Below, in pieces: positions 1 to 6,236 of a DNA stretch of 16,481 bases. Both the position numbers and the translations under genes were made by a program. The notes beneath the pieces were generated by a model. It did no database searches. It saw only the letters and a program-made list of their open reading frames with translations, and was not told where the DNA came from. This stretch comes from an uncultured Thermomicrobiales bacterium (GTDB lineage Bacteria > Chloroflexota > Chloroflexia > Thermomicrobiales > UBA6265): assembly GCA_902806355.1 (NCBI GenBank), contig CADCWI010000104.1:1-16481 (forward strand), read 5' to 3'. The number at the start of each line of letters is the position of its first letter. The first letter of the stretch is position 1.

Positions 1-146
1 AGGATTCCGACGACCTCGCCGCGTTCGACGCTGAGCGAGACTGACTTCAGCGCGTGCGAATACTCGTTGCGCTTCTTCTTGAAGCGTTTTTCGAGGTTGC
101 GAGTTTCCAGCGCAAACTGGGCGTTCTGGACTACTGATGGATGCAT
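1..146 (-). CDS. ABC transporter ATP-binding protein, N-terminal part (cut by window edge)
   Basis: The minus-strand reading from the ATG at 146 gives 48 residues. They include 'FALETRNLEKRFKKK' and then 'ALKSVSLSVERGEVVGIL', which is the first strand and the segment just before the Walker A loop of an ABC ATPase. Walker A itself (GPNGxGKST) would follow immediately beyond the left edge. The family hydrolyses ATP at the inner face of the membrane to drive a transporter. A basic insertion (KKKRNEY) between the first strand and 'AL.SVSL' resembles export-type ATPases, but the substrate cannot be told. The start is chosen because GAGG lies 9 bases upstream and the ORF is open from there to the edge. 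It lies downstream of a long structured leader with a terminator (321-532), so expression may be controlled by attenuation. Confidence 0.85.
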   Translation of the reverse strand, partial: MHPSVVQNAQFALETRNLEKRFKKKRNEYSHALKSVSLSVERGEVVGI

Positions 147-320
147 ATGGAAGGACCTCGTGCATGTCTGATCGCGGATCGTCGCCTGTGCCGAAGTGGC
201 GTCACGGTGGCGCCCGCGCCGCCGGGAGTTAAAGATTGGTGCTGATCATTGAACGTTTCCCTTCTCGTCGCCTGGACTTCCACTATGCATCGGCCCGCCA
301 TGCGACCACTCGAAGACCAC

Positions 321-356
321 AAAAAAATCCCTCCTGGCTGTGATCAACCGGGAGGG
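321..356 (-). terminator. Intrinsic (rho-independent) terminator, minus strand
   Basis: On the minus strand CCCTCC (356-351) pairs with GGAGGG (334-329). A C/A mismatch (350/335) and GG/CC (349-348 with 337-336) follow, closing a 10-nt loop. The stem is followed by one A and seven consecutive T (327-321). The plus strand has no T-run on its side, so the terminator is one-directional. No protein gene ends just upstream of it, which is why it is read as a leader or sRNA terminator. Confidence 0.75.
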
Positions 357-389
357 CGTGGCGTCGGGGGCGTGTGCTGTTCGTGACGG

Positions 390-476
390 TCAGTCAGGCA
401 CACATCGCTTCCGGGCGCACTCCTCCCAGAGGTCATCACCGAGGGGCGGTGTGATTCTAAGGAAATCGCTGTGCAT
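390..476 (-). CDS. Candidate 28-residue leader peptide (upstream ORF) inside the attenuator
   Basis: An ATG at 476 is preceded by AGGA with 6 bases between, a good Shine-Dalgarno arrangement. It opens 28 codons, beginning MHSDFLRITPPLG, to a TGA at 392-390. The ORF covers the antiterminator strand (429-422), so a ribosome translating or stalling here would change which hairpin forms. A Pro-Pro pair (residues 10-11) lies just before that strand and a basic stretch (ARKR, 21-24) just after it. No run of one amino acid points to a particular tRNA. Codon conservation in relatives has not been tested, so the peptide is only a candidate; a chance ORF of this length is quite possible. Confidence 0.3.
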   Translation of the reverse strand: MHSDFLRITPPLGDDLWEECARKRCVPD

Positions 477-538
477 GCCCGTTCCTGTGGAACTCACGAC
501 TCAAGTAAAGGCCCGGAAGCTCCGGATCCCTGTTCCAT

Positions 539-567
539 ACCCTAGGGGGCCATTCTCCAGAAGTCAA
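539..567 (-). promoter_or_regulatory. Predicted sigma-70-type promoter for the leader RNA
   Basis: On the minus strand TTGACT (567-562) is followed by a 17-base spacer and TAGGGT (544-539). The -35 matches consensus at 5 of 6 positions; the -10 is weak at 3 of 6. The start would be near 532, just upstream of the first hairpin and about 210 nt before the terminator. Confidence 0.35.
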
Positions 568-745
568 GAGCCGTCTTGATCAAACACGCCGGTCGATGGA
601 AAATCCGAAACAGTGGACGCTCGCCGGCGATCCTTGGGGGGCTCCCCTCATCGTCCAACTTCGAGCGATGGCGTGCGGTCGGCGTAGACGTTTCTGGTAC
701 TGTGCCACGAATGAGATTCGTTCGAGAGTTCGCGAGGAGCAGTAG

Positions 746-1690
746 GTGTCGACCGACTCCAGCATGTCCCCCGATCACGTCATCTCCGTAACCGCCGTGG
801 TCGGCGCTGGAACCCTCGGGGCCCAGATCGCGGCGATGACGGCCGCCAGCGGGCGAGAGGTGCGTCTGTACGATGTCGTGCCGGGAGCGGCCGACCACGC
901 GATCGACCGCCTACGAGAGATGCTTGGACCGGTGATCGCTCGCGGTCGCCTGGCGTGGGATCTCGACGCCGTGCTGGTGCCAATCACGCCGGTCGCCACG
1001 CTCGCCGACGCCGTGCACGACGCCGACCTCGTGATCGAGGCGGTGCGTGAGCACCTGCCGACGAAACGGGAGGTCTTCGCCCAGATCGGCGAGCTGAACC
1101 CGAACGCGTTGCTCGCGACGAACAGCTCGTCCATCCCGTCATCGGCGTTGGCCGATGTCGTCGCCGATCCTGCCAAGCTGGTCAACCTGCATTTCTTCAC
1201 CGAGTTCTGGGACCGCTCGGCCGTCGAGCTCATGAGCTGCGGCGAGACGACCCCGGAGACGATGCAGGTGATGGAAGACTTCGGCCGCTCACTCGGTCTC
1301 TTCACCGCCGTCGTTCATGGCGAGAGCAAGGGATTCATCATCAATCGCATCTGGCGCGCCGTGAAGCGGGAATCGCTGGCCGTCGTCGATGCGGGCCACG
1401 CCACGCCGGAGGACGTCGATCGGCTCTGGGCGTTGTTCTGGGGAACCTCGATCGGACCGTTCGGCATGATGGATCGGGTCGGGCTCGATGTCGTTGCCGA
1501 CATCGAGGACAGCTACATCGCGCTCAGCCAGGACCCCACCGATCGCCGCTCCTCGACGCTGCACGCCCACGTCGCAGCAGGAAAGCTCGGGGAGAAAACT
1601 GGCCACGGATTCTACGACTACCCCAACCCAGCATACCGCGCGCCTCGCTGGCCGCGCCTTGCGGAACGGTCGTCCGCAAAGCCTGCGTGA
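746..1690 (+). CDS. 3-hydroxyacyl-CoA dehydrogenase family protein
   Basis: The 314-residue product has an N-terminal NAD-binding Rossmann fold (VVGAGTLGAQIA, glycines 20, 22 and 25; acidic residue D43 after the second strand) and a C-terminal 3HCDH domain ending in GEKTGHGFYDYP (282-293). The family oxidises L-3-hydroxyacyl-CoA to 3-ketoacyl-CoA with NAD+ in the cytoplasm, in beta-oxidation or butyrate-type metabolism. S128, H149, E161 and N200 match the catalytic serine, histidine, glutamate and asparagine in spacing. The usual HFFNP motif is instead HFFTEFWDRS, so substrate preference may differ. The GTG at 746 is chosen because GAGGAG lies 6 bases upstream; an ATG at 764 is the alternative. 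The gene stands alone on the plus strand and converges on the response regulator gene with 34 bases between. A degraded relative lies at 6090-6236. Confidence 0.88.
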   Translation: MSTDSSMSPDHVISVTAVVGAGTLGAQIAAMTAASGREVRLYDVVPGAADHAIDRLREMLGPVIARGRLAWDLDAVLVPITPVATLADAVHDADLVIEAVREHLPTKREVFAQIGELNPNALLATNSSSIPSSALADVVADPAKLVNLHFFTEFWDRSAVELMSCGETTPETMQVMEDFGRSLGLFTAVVHGESKGFIINRIWRAVKRESLAVVDAGHATPEDVDRLWALFWGTSIGPFGMMDRVGLDVVADIEDSYIALSQDPTDRRSSTLHAHVAAGKLGEKTGHGFYDYPNPAYRAPRWPRLAERSSAKPA

Positions 1691-1724
1691 CGCTACATCC
1701 CGGGAGTCTATCCTGGAGCTGTGA

Positions 1725-2390
1725 TCAGGTTCCATCCGGCGGACTTGCGCCGAATCCGGCATCGCGTGCCCGGACGATGGCCGCCCCACGATCAGGTACC
1801 TGCAACTTGGCGAAAATGGTAGAAAGGTGATTAGCCACCGTTTTCGAACTGATCCCGAGGTGCCGGGCGATCATGGCGTTGCCGTAGCCATTCGCCAGTT
1901 CATCGAGGATCTCTCGCTCGCGATGCGTAAGGCCGGTGAACACGTCGGCATCGTGGTGCCGTCGTAACCCAAACCAGGCCAGCACCCGTGTGGCGATGGC
2001 CGGACTGAAGATGGACTCACCCGCCGCCACGGCCTTGATCGCCCGGATGAACTCTTCGTCCCATGCATCCTTGAGCACGTACCCGTGTGCCCCGGCGCGC
2101 AGCGCAAGGAACACGGAGTCCTCGTCCTCGAACAACGTGACGACGAGAATTCGCACTTCGGGCGCCTGGGCCTTGAGCCGCTGGATGGCGGGAATGCCGC
2201 CCATCTCTGGCATCTGGAGATCCATGAGCACCACATCGACCGTCGTGGCCGCCACGACGCCAATCGCCTCGGCACCAGTGGCCGCTTCGCCGACTACCGA
2301 GAATCCGGGCTCGGATGACAACAGGGTGACCATGCCCTTCCGGAACAGCGGGTGGTCGTCGGCCACCACGATCCGCACGGTGGAGTCCAT
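1725..2390 (-). CDS. Response regulator, NarL/FixJ (LuxR-type HTH) family
   Basis: This is a cytoplasmic DNA-binding regulator of about 220 residues, normal for the family. The receiver domain (about 5-120) has the acidic pair in VVADDH, the phosphoacceptor aspartate in VVLMDLQMPEMGG (D58 or D57 depending on start), the threonine in LVVTLFED and the lysine in GYVLKDA. A linker leads to a LuxR-type helix-turn-helix (about 154-212: LTHREREILDELANGYGN, then IARHLGISSKTVANHLS). It is translated from the same message as the upstream histidine kinase: the kinase stop and this ATG overlap as TGATG. A GTG one codon earlier (2393) is the alternative start. Its likely job is to take phosphate from that kinase and activate target promoters, which are not identifiable here. 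Confidence 0.95.
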   Translation of the reverse strand: MDSTVRIVVADDHPLFRKGMVTLLSSEPGFSVVGEAATGAEAIGVVAATTVDVVLMDLQMPEMGGIPAIQRLKAQAPEVRILVVTLFEDEDSVFLALRAGAHGYVLKDAWDEEFIRAIKAVAAGESIFSPAIATRVLAWFGLRRHHDADVFTGLTHREREILDELANGYGNAMIARHLGISSKTVANHLSTIFAKLQVPDRGAAIVRARDAGFGASPPDGT

Positions 2391-4582
2391 CACATGACAG
2401 CCCGGTCTGGCAATGGAATGGTCACCACGATGCGCGTTCCCTTGCCTTCACTTGGCCCCAACTCGTACGTGCCTCCCAACTCCTCGGTCCGCTCGCGCAT
2501 CGAATGGAATCCGACCCCAACCCGTGCGTCGGGCGCGATGCCCTCCCCGTCATCAGTGATCACCAGGCGCACGGAGGTGCCCACCTCAAGCACAACGGTG
2601 GCGGTTCGCGCGGCGGCGTGCCGGCTGATATTGGTGAGGGCCTCTTCGGTAATGCGGTAAATCGCCACCTCGACGGCGGCGGGAAGAGTGCGGTCGTCGC
2701 CGGTGGAAACCAGTTCCGTTGAAAAGCCGTCGCCCTTGCTCTCGAATGCCAGGAGCCGGCTCCGTAAGGCGGTGATCAGCCCAAACTCGTCGAGTGCCGG
2801 TGGCCGCAGGCCATGGACTAACCGGCGAATATCGGCAATCCCCGAGCGCAATTCTGCCTGAAGGTGATCCAGTTCCACTTCGGCTCGATCCGGTTCGAAC
2901 CGAACCAGACGCTTGATCGCCCCGGTCTGGATCGTGAGGCCGGCCAACTGTGCTCCAAGCCCATCGTGCAGGTCGCGCCGCAACCGGCGGCGCTCCTCTT
3001 CGCGGGCGGTCACCAGCCGTTCCCTGGCCAATTGTAGGTCTCCTGACACGCGCAGCGCATACGCAGCGACGGCGGTCTGGCGGGCCACGCTCTCCAGCAC
3101 CGCTCGGTCGGCACGGGAGAATCCCTCGCCTGGAGTGCGAGGCGTGACCCGCAGCTCACCGATCCGCTCGTGCTGGTAGACCATGGGGATACCAACCTGC
3201 TCCGGTCCCGGAACACCGGATTCCGCAACCACCGCGGTCATGCCGACACCCCCCATGGCGATTGCCGCATGTGGCAAGCGAAGCAGGTCCATGACTGTCC
3301 GCGTGACTTCACCAAGTACTTCGGCGGGCGCGATCGCCGCTTCCAGCCGCACGCCGAGGCGGGTCAGGATGTCCCCCGGGTCGTCGCGCGCACCAAACAA
3401 CCGATGGTTGAGCGCCTGGTGCAGCCATTCGCGCAGCGGGTGTACCAGGAGCGCCACGGATATCGCCACGATAAGGGACGAAACCCAAGGGTCCGGGCTG
3501 TCGGAGGCCATGCGCCGCGCGCCCAAATCGACCAGGTTGACCACAGTCACATAGGCAATCGCGATCAGCGCCATCAGCACGCCGTAGAGCAGGGAGCGCT
3601 GGATCACGATGTCGATGTCGTACAGGCGCAATCTGAGGATGGAGATACCAACCACGATCGCGATTGCATTGAGTGCCAGCCCCCAGATCGAGCTCACCAG
3701 CCAGAACATGTTCTCAGGAATATGCCGGGCGTACCATTCCGTCACGACCTCCAGAATCGTATAAACGACGATGACGATGGCGGCGTCCCAAGCGATCCAG
3801 CGGAGCTGCACCCGCTCCACGCCGGTCGCCTGGCGCAGGCGGAGGATCATTGAAACCACTGCCGGGATGCCCATTGCAAAGAGCAGGTCGAACCCTTTGA
3901 CGCGGTTCGAGAGGTCAGTGATCGTGCCCGGGATATACCAGGGATTCGCGATATCACCATGGATACCGAACATCACCAGCTCGTTGCCGAAACCAATATT
4001 CCAGATTGCTAGGAACGCGCCCGACAGGCCAACCAACCGTGCAGCCTGCCACCACGGCGCCGCCAGCCGGCCAGTCGGGAAGATCAATGGCAATTCGACG
4101 ATGAGCAAGTATATTGGGACCGGATAGAAGCAACCCAGCTGGACCAGGTACCGGGACGCCGGGATCTCCCAATCCGGGTACATCAGCCCGGTCACCCCAA
4201 AGTAGGAGAATGCCTGCGCCGTGACCATGGTGAACCCCGCCAGGCTCATCGCCCACCCAACCCGATGGCCGGGGTACTTCTGCAGGATTAGGAGCCCGGT
4301 GACCGCGCTGCACGTGAAGAGCGGTCCCCAGACAAGGGGTTCTACGAGATCAGTCGTGAATCCCTCCCGAATGGCGAGGCAGGCAACCAGCGTCAGCATC
4401 CCGAAACTGAGGACCAGGCAGACGCCGGACATGATCCATGCCGGCAGAATCCGGTTGGAACGAACGGGGATAACGCGAATCATGTCCCGGAACGAGGATT
4501 GGGGAAGCGCGTCGAGAGGCACAATCACCGAGGGCCAGGACTCGTTGCCAGATGAAACCGAGGGGGCGGCCGTCGACGCCAT
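2390..4582 (-). CDS. Multi-span membrane sensor histidine kinase with GAF domain (HisKA_3 / HATPase_c)
   Basis: The product has 730 residues. About nine or ten hydrophobic segments fall between residues 48 and 382, ending with the linker 'ILRLRLYDIDIVIQRSLLYG' common in Chloroflexota and actinobacterial kinases. A GAF-like region (about 403-512) follows. The HisKA_3 dimerisation helix EEERRRLRRDLHDGLGAQL carries the phosphorylated histidine H539. The ATPase domain has an N box (EEALTNISRHA, 647-657), a G1 box (DDGEG, 677-681) and a GKGT loop (713-716). The family autophosphorylates on histidine and passes phosphate to a NarL-type regulator, here the overlapping gene downstream. The ligand is unknown; the membrane domain could sense a membrane or envelope signal. 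The ATG at 4582 lacks a clear Shine-Dalgarno; an internal Met at residue 34 is an alternative. The cupredoxin gene lies 139 bases upstream in the same direction. Confidence 0.93.
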   Translation of the reverse strand: MASTAAPSVSSGNESWPSVIVPLDALPQSSFRDMIRVIPVRSNRILPAWIMSGVCLVLSFGMLTLVACLAIREGFTTDLVEPLVWGPLFTCSAVTGLLILQKYPGHRVGWAMSLAGFTMVTAQAFSYFGVTGLMYPDWEIPASRYLVQLGCFYPVPIYLLIVELPLIFPTGRLAAPWWQAARLVGLSGAFLAIWNIGFGNELVMFGIHGDIANPWYIPGTITDLSNRVKGFDLLFAMGIPAVVSMILRLRQATGVERVQLRWIAWDAAIVIVVYTILEVVTEWYARHIPENMFWLVSSIWGLALNAIAIVVGISILRLRLYDIDIVIQRSLLYGVLMALIAIAYVTVVNLVDLGARRMASDSPDPWVSSLIVAISVALLVHPLREWLHQALNHRLFGARDDPGDILTRLGVRLEAAIAPAEVLGEVTRTVMDLLRLPHAAIAMGGVGMTAVVAESGVPGPEQVGIPMVYQHERIGELRVTPRTPGEGFSRADRAVLESVARQTAVAAYALRVSGDLQLARERLVTAREEERRRLRRDLHDGLGAQLAGLTIQTGAIKRLVRFEPDRAEVELDHLQAELRSGIADIRRLVHGLRPPALDEFGLITALRSRLLAFESKGDGFSTELVSTGDDRTLPAAVEVAIYRITEEALTNISRHAAARTATVVLEVGTSVRLVITDDGEGIAPDARVGVGFHSMRERTEELGGTYELGPSEGKGTRIVVTIPLPDRAVM

Positions 4583-4721
4583 GGGTGAAAACCGATCCAG
4601 CGCCCTGGGGCACAGCGATCAAATCTGGCAGCGACACGAACGGGGACCCGGATACCCGCAGTGTACTCTCGACTGAAGCGGCGCGGCAGGTACCGCTCCA
4701 GTCTTGCGGAGAACCGGTTCG

Positions 4722-5630
4722 TCAGGCCACGTCGAAGGTCACGATCATGCCCATGAAGGCGTGGGGTGGGCCGCTGAAGTCGGTCGACTCGGTGCACATC
4801 GCCGCATGACGCCCCGGCTCCAGGTCAAGGTAGAAGTGGTTGACCGCCCCTAGCGAAAGCGTTTGCGTGCTCATCAATCCCCCAGACGTGCCATCATCCG
4901 AGGATTGCTCCTCGGACGAAAACGATTCGAGGATGTCGTCTGCCGTGGTCCCCTCCGGTGTGCTGAATATGTGGATGTTGTGGGCCATCTCGCCCGCATT
5001 GGTCAGCTGCCAGAGCTGGCGTCCGGCGGGAACGGCACCCTCAAGTCCGTTGTAGGTCATGCTGTCGAGTGCCGTGACGGCGACCGTCGCCGGAATCGAG
5101 ACCGCCTCGACGCTCTCGCCAGTCGCGAGGAACGTCGTCCCCTGCCCGGTGGCGAAATCAATCACACCATACGTACCGGGGAGCAGCGTTACAAAACCCT
5201 CCGCCGTGGTTCCGTAGCGGTAATCGGTACGCACCCCGCCCGGGAAGTGCGTCGTGCGCAGCCACTCGGGAACCTCCGGTTCCGGTTGCGAAACGGCGGC
5301 AAGGATCTGGCCGATCGCGTCCGGCTGATCATCCGGGATGCGGAAGAGGATGCTGCCGAAGTCTTCATAGGGCACGGCCGTGAGCATGCGCACCGTACCG
5401 GCCGCCACCTCCGTCGTGGCAACGATCTCATCGCTGCCGAACGCGATGCCGAGCACTGGCACGTCGATTCCGTCGTCCGTGGGTTCGGGAAGTTCCGCGA
5501 CTGGAATCGGCTCGACGTCTGGACTAGCCTCCTGCGTCTTCGCCAGCACCGGCAGACTCGTCGTGCCGAGGAGCGCAACCCCGGTGGCGACAAGCAGTTC
5601 GCGTCGATTGATCGAACCGGTCTTCTCCAT
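4722..5630 (-). CDS. Tat-exported cupredoxin-domain (blue copper) protein
   Basis: The 302-residue product begins with a twin-arginine type signal (NRRELLVATGVALLG, arginines about 9-10) cut near VLA, so it should act outside the membrane. The C-terminal part is a plastocyanin-like cupredoxin: a histidine in GEMAHNIHIF (H217), then MCTES (C279), PPHAF (H290) and GM (M295). The Cys-x10-His-x4-Met spacing fits a type 1 copper site. A central acidic region (about 240-250) rich in Ser, Asp and Glu interrupts the copper fold. The stretch of about residues 35-195 has no family I can name. The ATG at 5630 is chosen because AAGGAG lies 8 bases upstream; an in-frame start at 5687 would put 19 extra residues before the signal and lacks such support. 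It probably carries electrons or senses copper or redox state; the kinase gene follows downstream. Confidence 0.85.
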   Translation of the reverse strand: MEKTGSINRRELLVATGVALLGTTSLPVLAKTQEASPDVEPIPVAELPEPTDDGIDVPVLGIAFGSDEIVATTEVAAGTVRMLTAVPYEDFGSILFRIPDDQPDAIGQILAAVSQPEPEVPEWLRTTHFPGGVRTDYRYGTTAEGFVTLLPGTYGVIDFATGQGTTFLATGESVEAVSIPATVAVTALDSMTYNGLEGAVPAGRQLWQLTNAGEMAHNIHIFSTPEGTTADDILESFSSEEQSSDDGTSGGLMSTQTLSLGAVNHFYLDLEPGRHAAMCTESTDFSGPPHAFMGMIVTFDVA

Positions 5631-5724
5631 GTTCCTGTCTCCTTGTGGCTTGCCCATGGGACCCTCGCCCGGGCCTCCTGAAGCCATGATGCGGAGAACC
5701 GATTCCCATGTGGAAGTGAAGATG

Positions 5725-5758
5725 TTCCCGATTCAGCCGGGAATGTGTTTCCCGGCTG
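5725..5758. repeat. Nested inverted repeats upstream of the cupredoxin gene
   Basis: CAGCCGGGAA (5734-5743) and TTCCCGGCTG (5749-5758) form a perfect 10-bp inverted repeat around a 5-base centre. A further TTCCCG at 5725-5730 can pair with the same CGGGAA (5738-5743), so two alternative stems share one arm. Another TTCCC lies at 5703. The site is about 95 bases before the cupredoxin start codon and has no T-run on either side, so it is not an intrinsic terminator. It could be an operator array, a 5'-leader hairpin, or a relic from the adjoining insertion-sequence scar. Confidence 0.5.
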
Positions 5759-5814
5759 GCCGAGGAACCAGAGCCCATATCACAAAGGTGGCATGGGAGA
5801 TGGATCGCGGACGA

Positions 5815-6086
5815 CCTAGCCACGATGACGCCACAGGCGTTGGCATCGGTAGCGCGGATGCGATCAAGACTTTCCCCGATCGCCGTCGTCAGCGCCGCGG
5901 AGTCCCGGCCGGCGTGGGGCGCAGATGCGTCTTGGGCTTGGCGAAGGCCAGTTCGATCGGATTGAAGTCCGGCAAGGAGGCGGGCAGCAAGTGGAGCGGA
6001 CACCCAGCGGCTTCGATCGCCGCCCGCGCCGCCGAGATGCGATTGACATTCAGGCTGTCGAGCACGATCGTCGTACCCCAGGCAAG
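5815..6086 (-). pseudogene. IS630-family transposase remnant, truncated and frameshifted
   Basis: Minus-strand translation gives 'WGTTIVLDSLNVNRISAA' and 'LPASLPDFNPIELAFAK', which match the middle and last catalytic strands of IS630/DDE transposases (the usual forms are VLDNLxxHK and LPPYSPDFNPIE). This frame stops at 5891-5889. The homology continues in another frame as 'SAALTTAIGESLDRI', the C-terminal helix of the family, so there is a frameshift near 5915-5925. Everything before the 'VLD' strand, including the N-terminal helix-turn-helix and first catalytic Asp, is missing. Key motifs are also altered (NLxxHK is now SLNVNR). No terminal inverted repeats could be assigned. The element cannot encode an active enzyme. 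Its upstream end abuts the dehydrogenase remnant at 6090. Confidence 0.8.
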
Positions 6087-6089
6087 GGC

Positions 6090-6236
6090 GTCGACCGGGG
6101 AGCGCTTGGCGAGAAGAGCGGTTCGGGTTTTTACTCCTATCCCGAGCCCGCTTTCCGCCGATCGGATTGGCCACGCCTGACGCCACGCCTGACACCGCGC
6201 CTTTCGCCGCTCACCTCAGATGACACACCTGCCTGA
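6090..6236 (+). pseudogene. C-terminal remnant of a second 3-hydroxyacyl-CoA dehydrogenase
   Basis: The plus-strand frame reads 'GALGEKSGSGFYSYPEPA' and then 'FRRSDWPRL', ending at a TGA at 6234-6236. This aligns with the C-terminus of the intact dehydrogenase at 746-1690 ('GKLGEKTGHGFYDYPNPA' then 'YRAPRWPRL'). Only about the last 45 codons survive; sequence upstream of 6090 is transposase in the opposite orientation. The DNA differs at many positions, so this is the tail of an older paralogue and not a fresh duplication. A short tandem repeat (GCCACGCCTGAC and variants, about 6168-6193) lies inside. The remnant overlaps the 3' end of the minus-strand yihY gene by about 100 bases. Confidence 0.75.

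Larger units (their letters stand above)
321..532 (-). ncRNA. Putative structured leader / attenuator RNA upstream of the ABC gene
   Basis: The minus strand shows a row of short perfect stems: CCGGA/TCCGG (513-525), GTTCC/GGAAC (481-493), CACCG/CGGTG (437-451) and GTGTGC/GCACAC (372-403). They end in an intrinsic terminator (321-356). The segment CTGGGAGG (429-422) can pair over 8 positions, including one U.G, with CCTCCCGG (355-348), the 5' arm of the terminator. It can instead fold on itself as CCTC-TGG-GAGG. Mutually exclusive terminator and antiterminator folds are the hallmark of transcription attenuators and riboswitches. The RNA is about 210 nt if it starts near 532. No known riboswitch class was recognised. 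The alternative is an independent small RNA that ends at this terminator. The structure is seen in the sequence; the function is inference. Confidence 0.45.
147..745. other. 599-bp intergenic region between the ABC ATPase and the dehydrogenase
   Basis: No convincing protein gene of normal size is present; the ORFs here have no family resemblance. The middle part (321-567) on the minus strand holds a predicted promoter, a set of hairpins, a short upstream ORF and an intrinsic terminator, listed separately. The part 147-320 would be the remaining untranslated leader of the ABC gene. The part 568-733 should contain the promoter of the plus-strand dehydrogenase, but I see no clear -35/-10 pair there. 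I looked for tRNA T-loops and for T-box, SAM, FMN, glycine and cobalamin riboswitch signatures and recognised none. Confidence 0.6.

Noticed and set aside
147..745. Known riboswitch, T-box or tRNA in the left intergenic region
   Set aside because: I looked for the T-box AGGGTGG-ACCGCG element, glycine, SAM, FMN and cobalamin core motifs and tRNA T-loops; none is present, so the structured RNA is left unclassified.
1289..1789. 166-residue minus-strand ORF overlapping the dehydrogenase and response regulator
   Set aside because: It is antisense to two well-supported genes, has no family motif, and long antisense frames are expected in GC-rich DNA.
5688..6180. Plus-strand ORF of 266 residues from 5380 running through the scar
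   Set aside because: It is antisense to the cupredoxin gene and the transposase remnant and shows low-complexity Ser/Ala/Arg composition only.
6168..6193. Short tandem repeat as a CRISPR or regulatory array
   Set aside because: Only two to three imperfect 12-base units are present, without spacers; it lies inside the dehydrogenase remnant and is better seen as local slippage.
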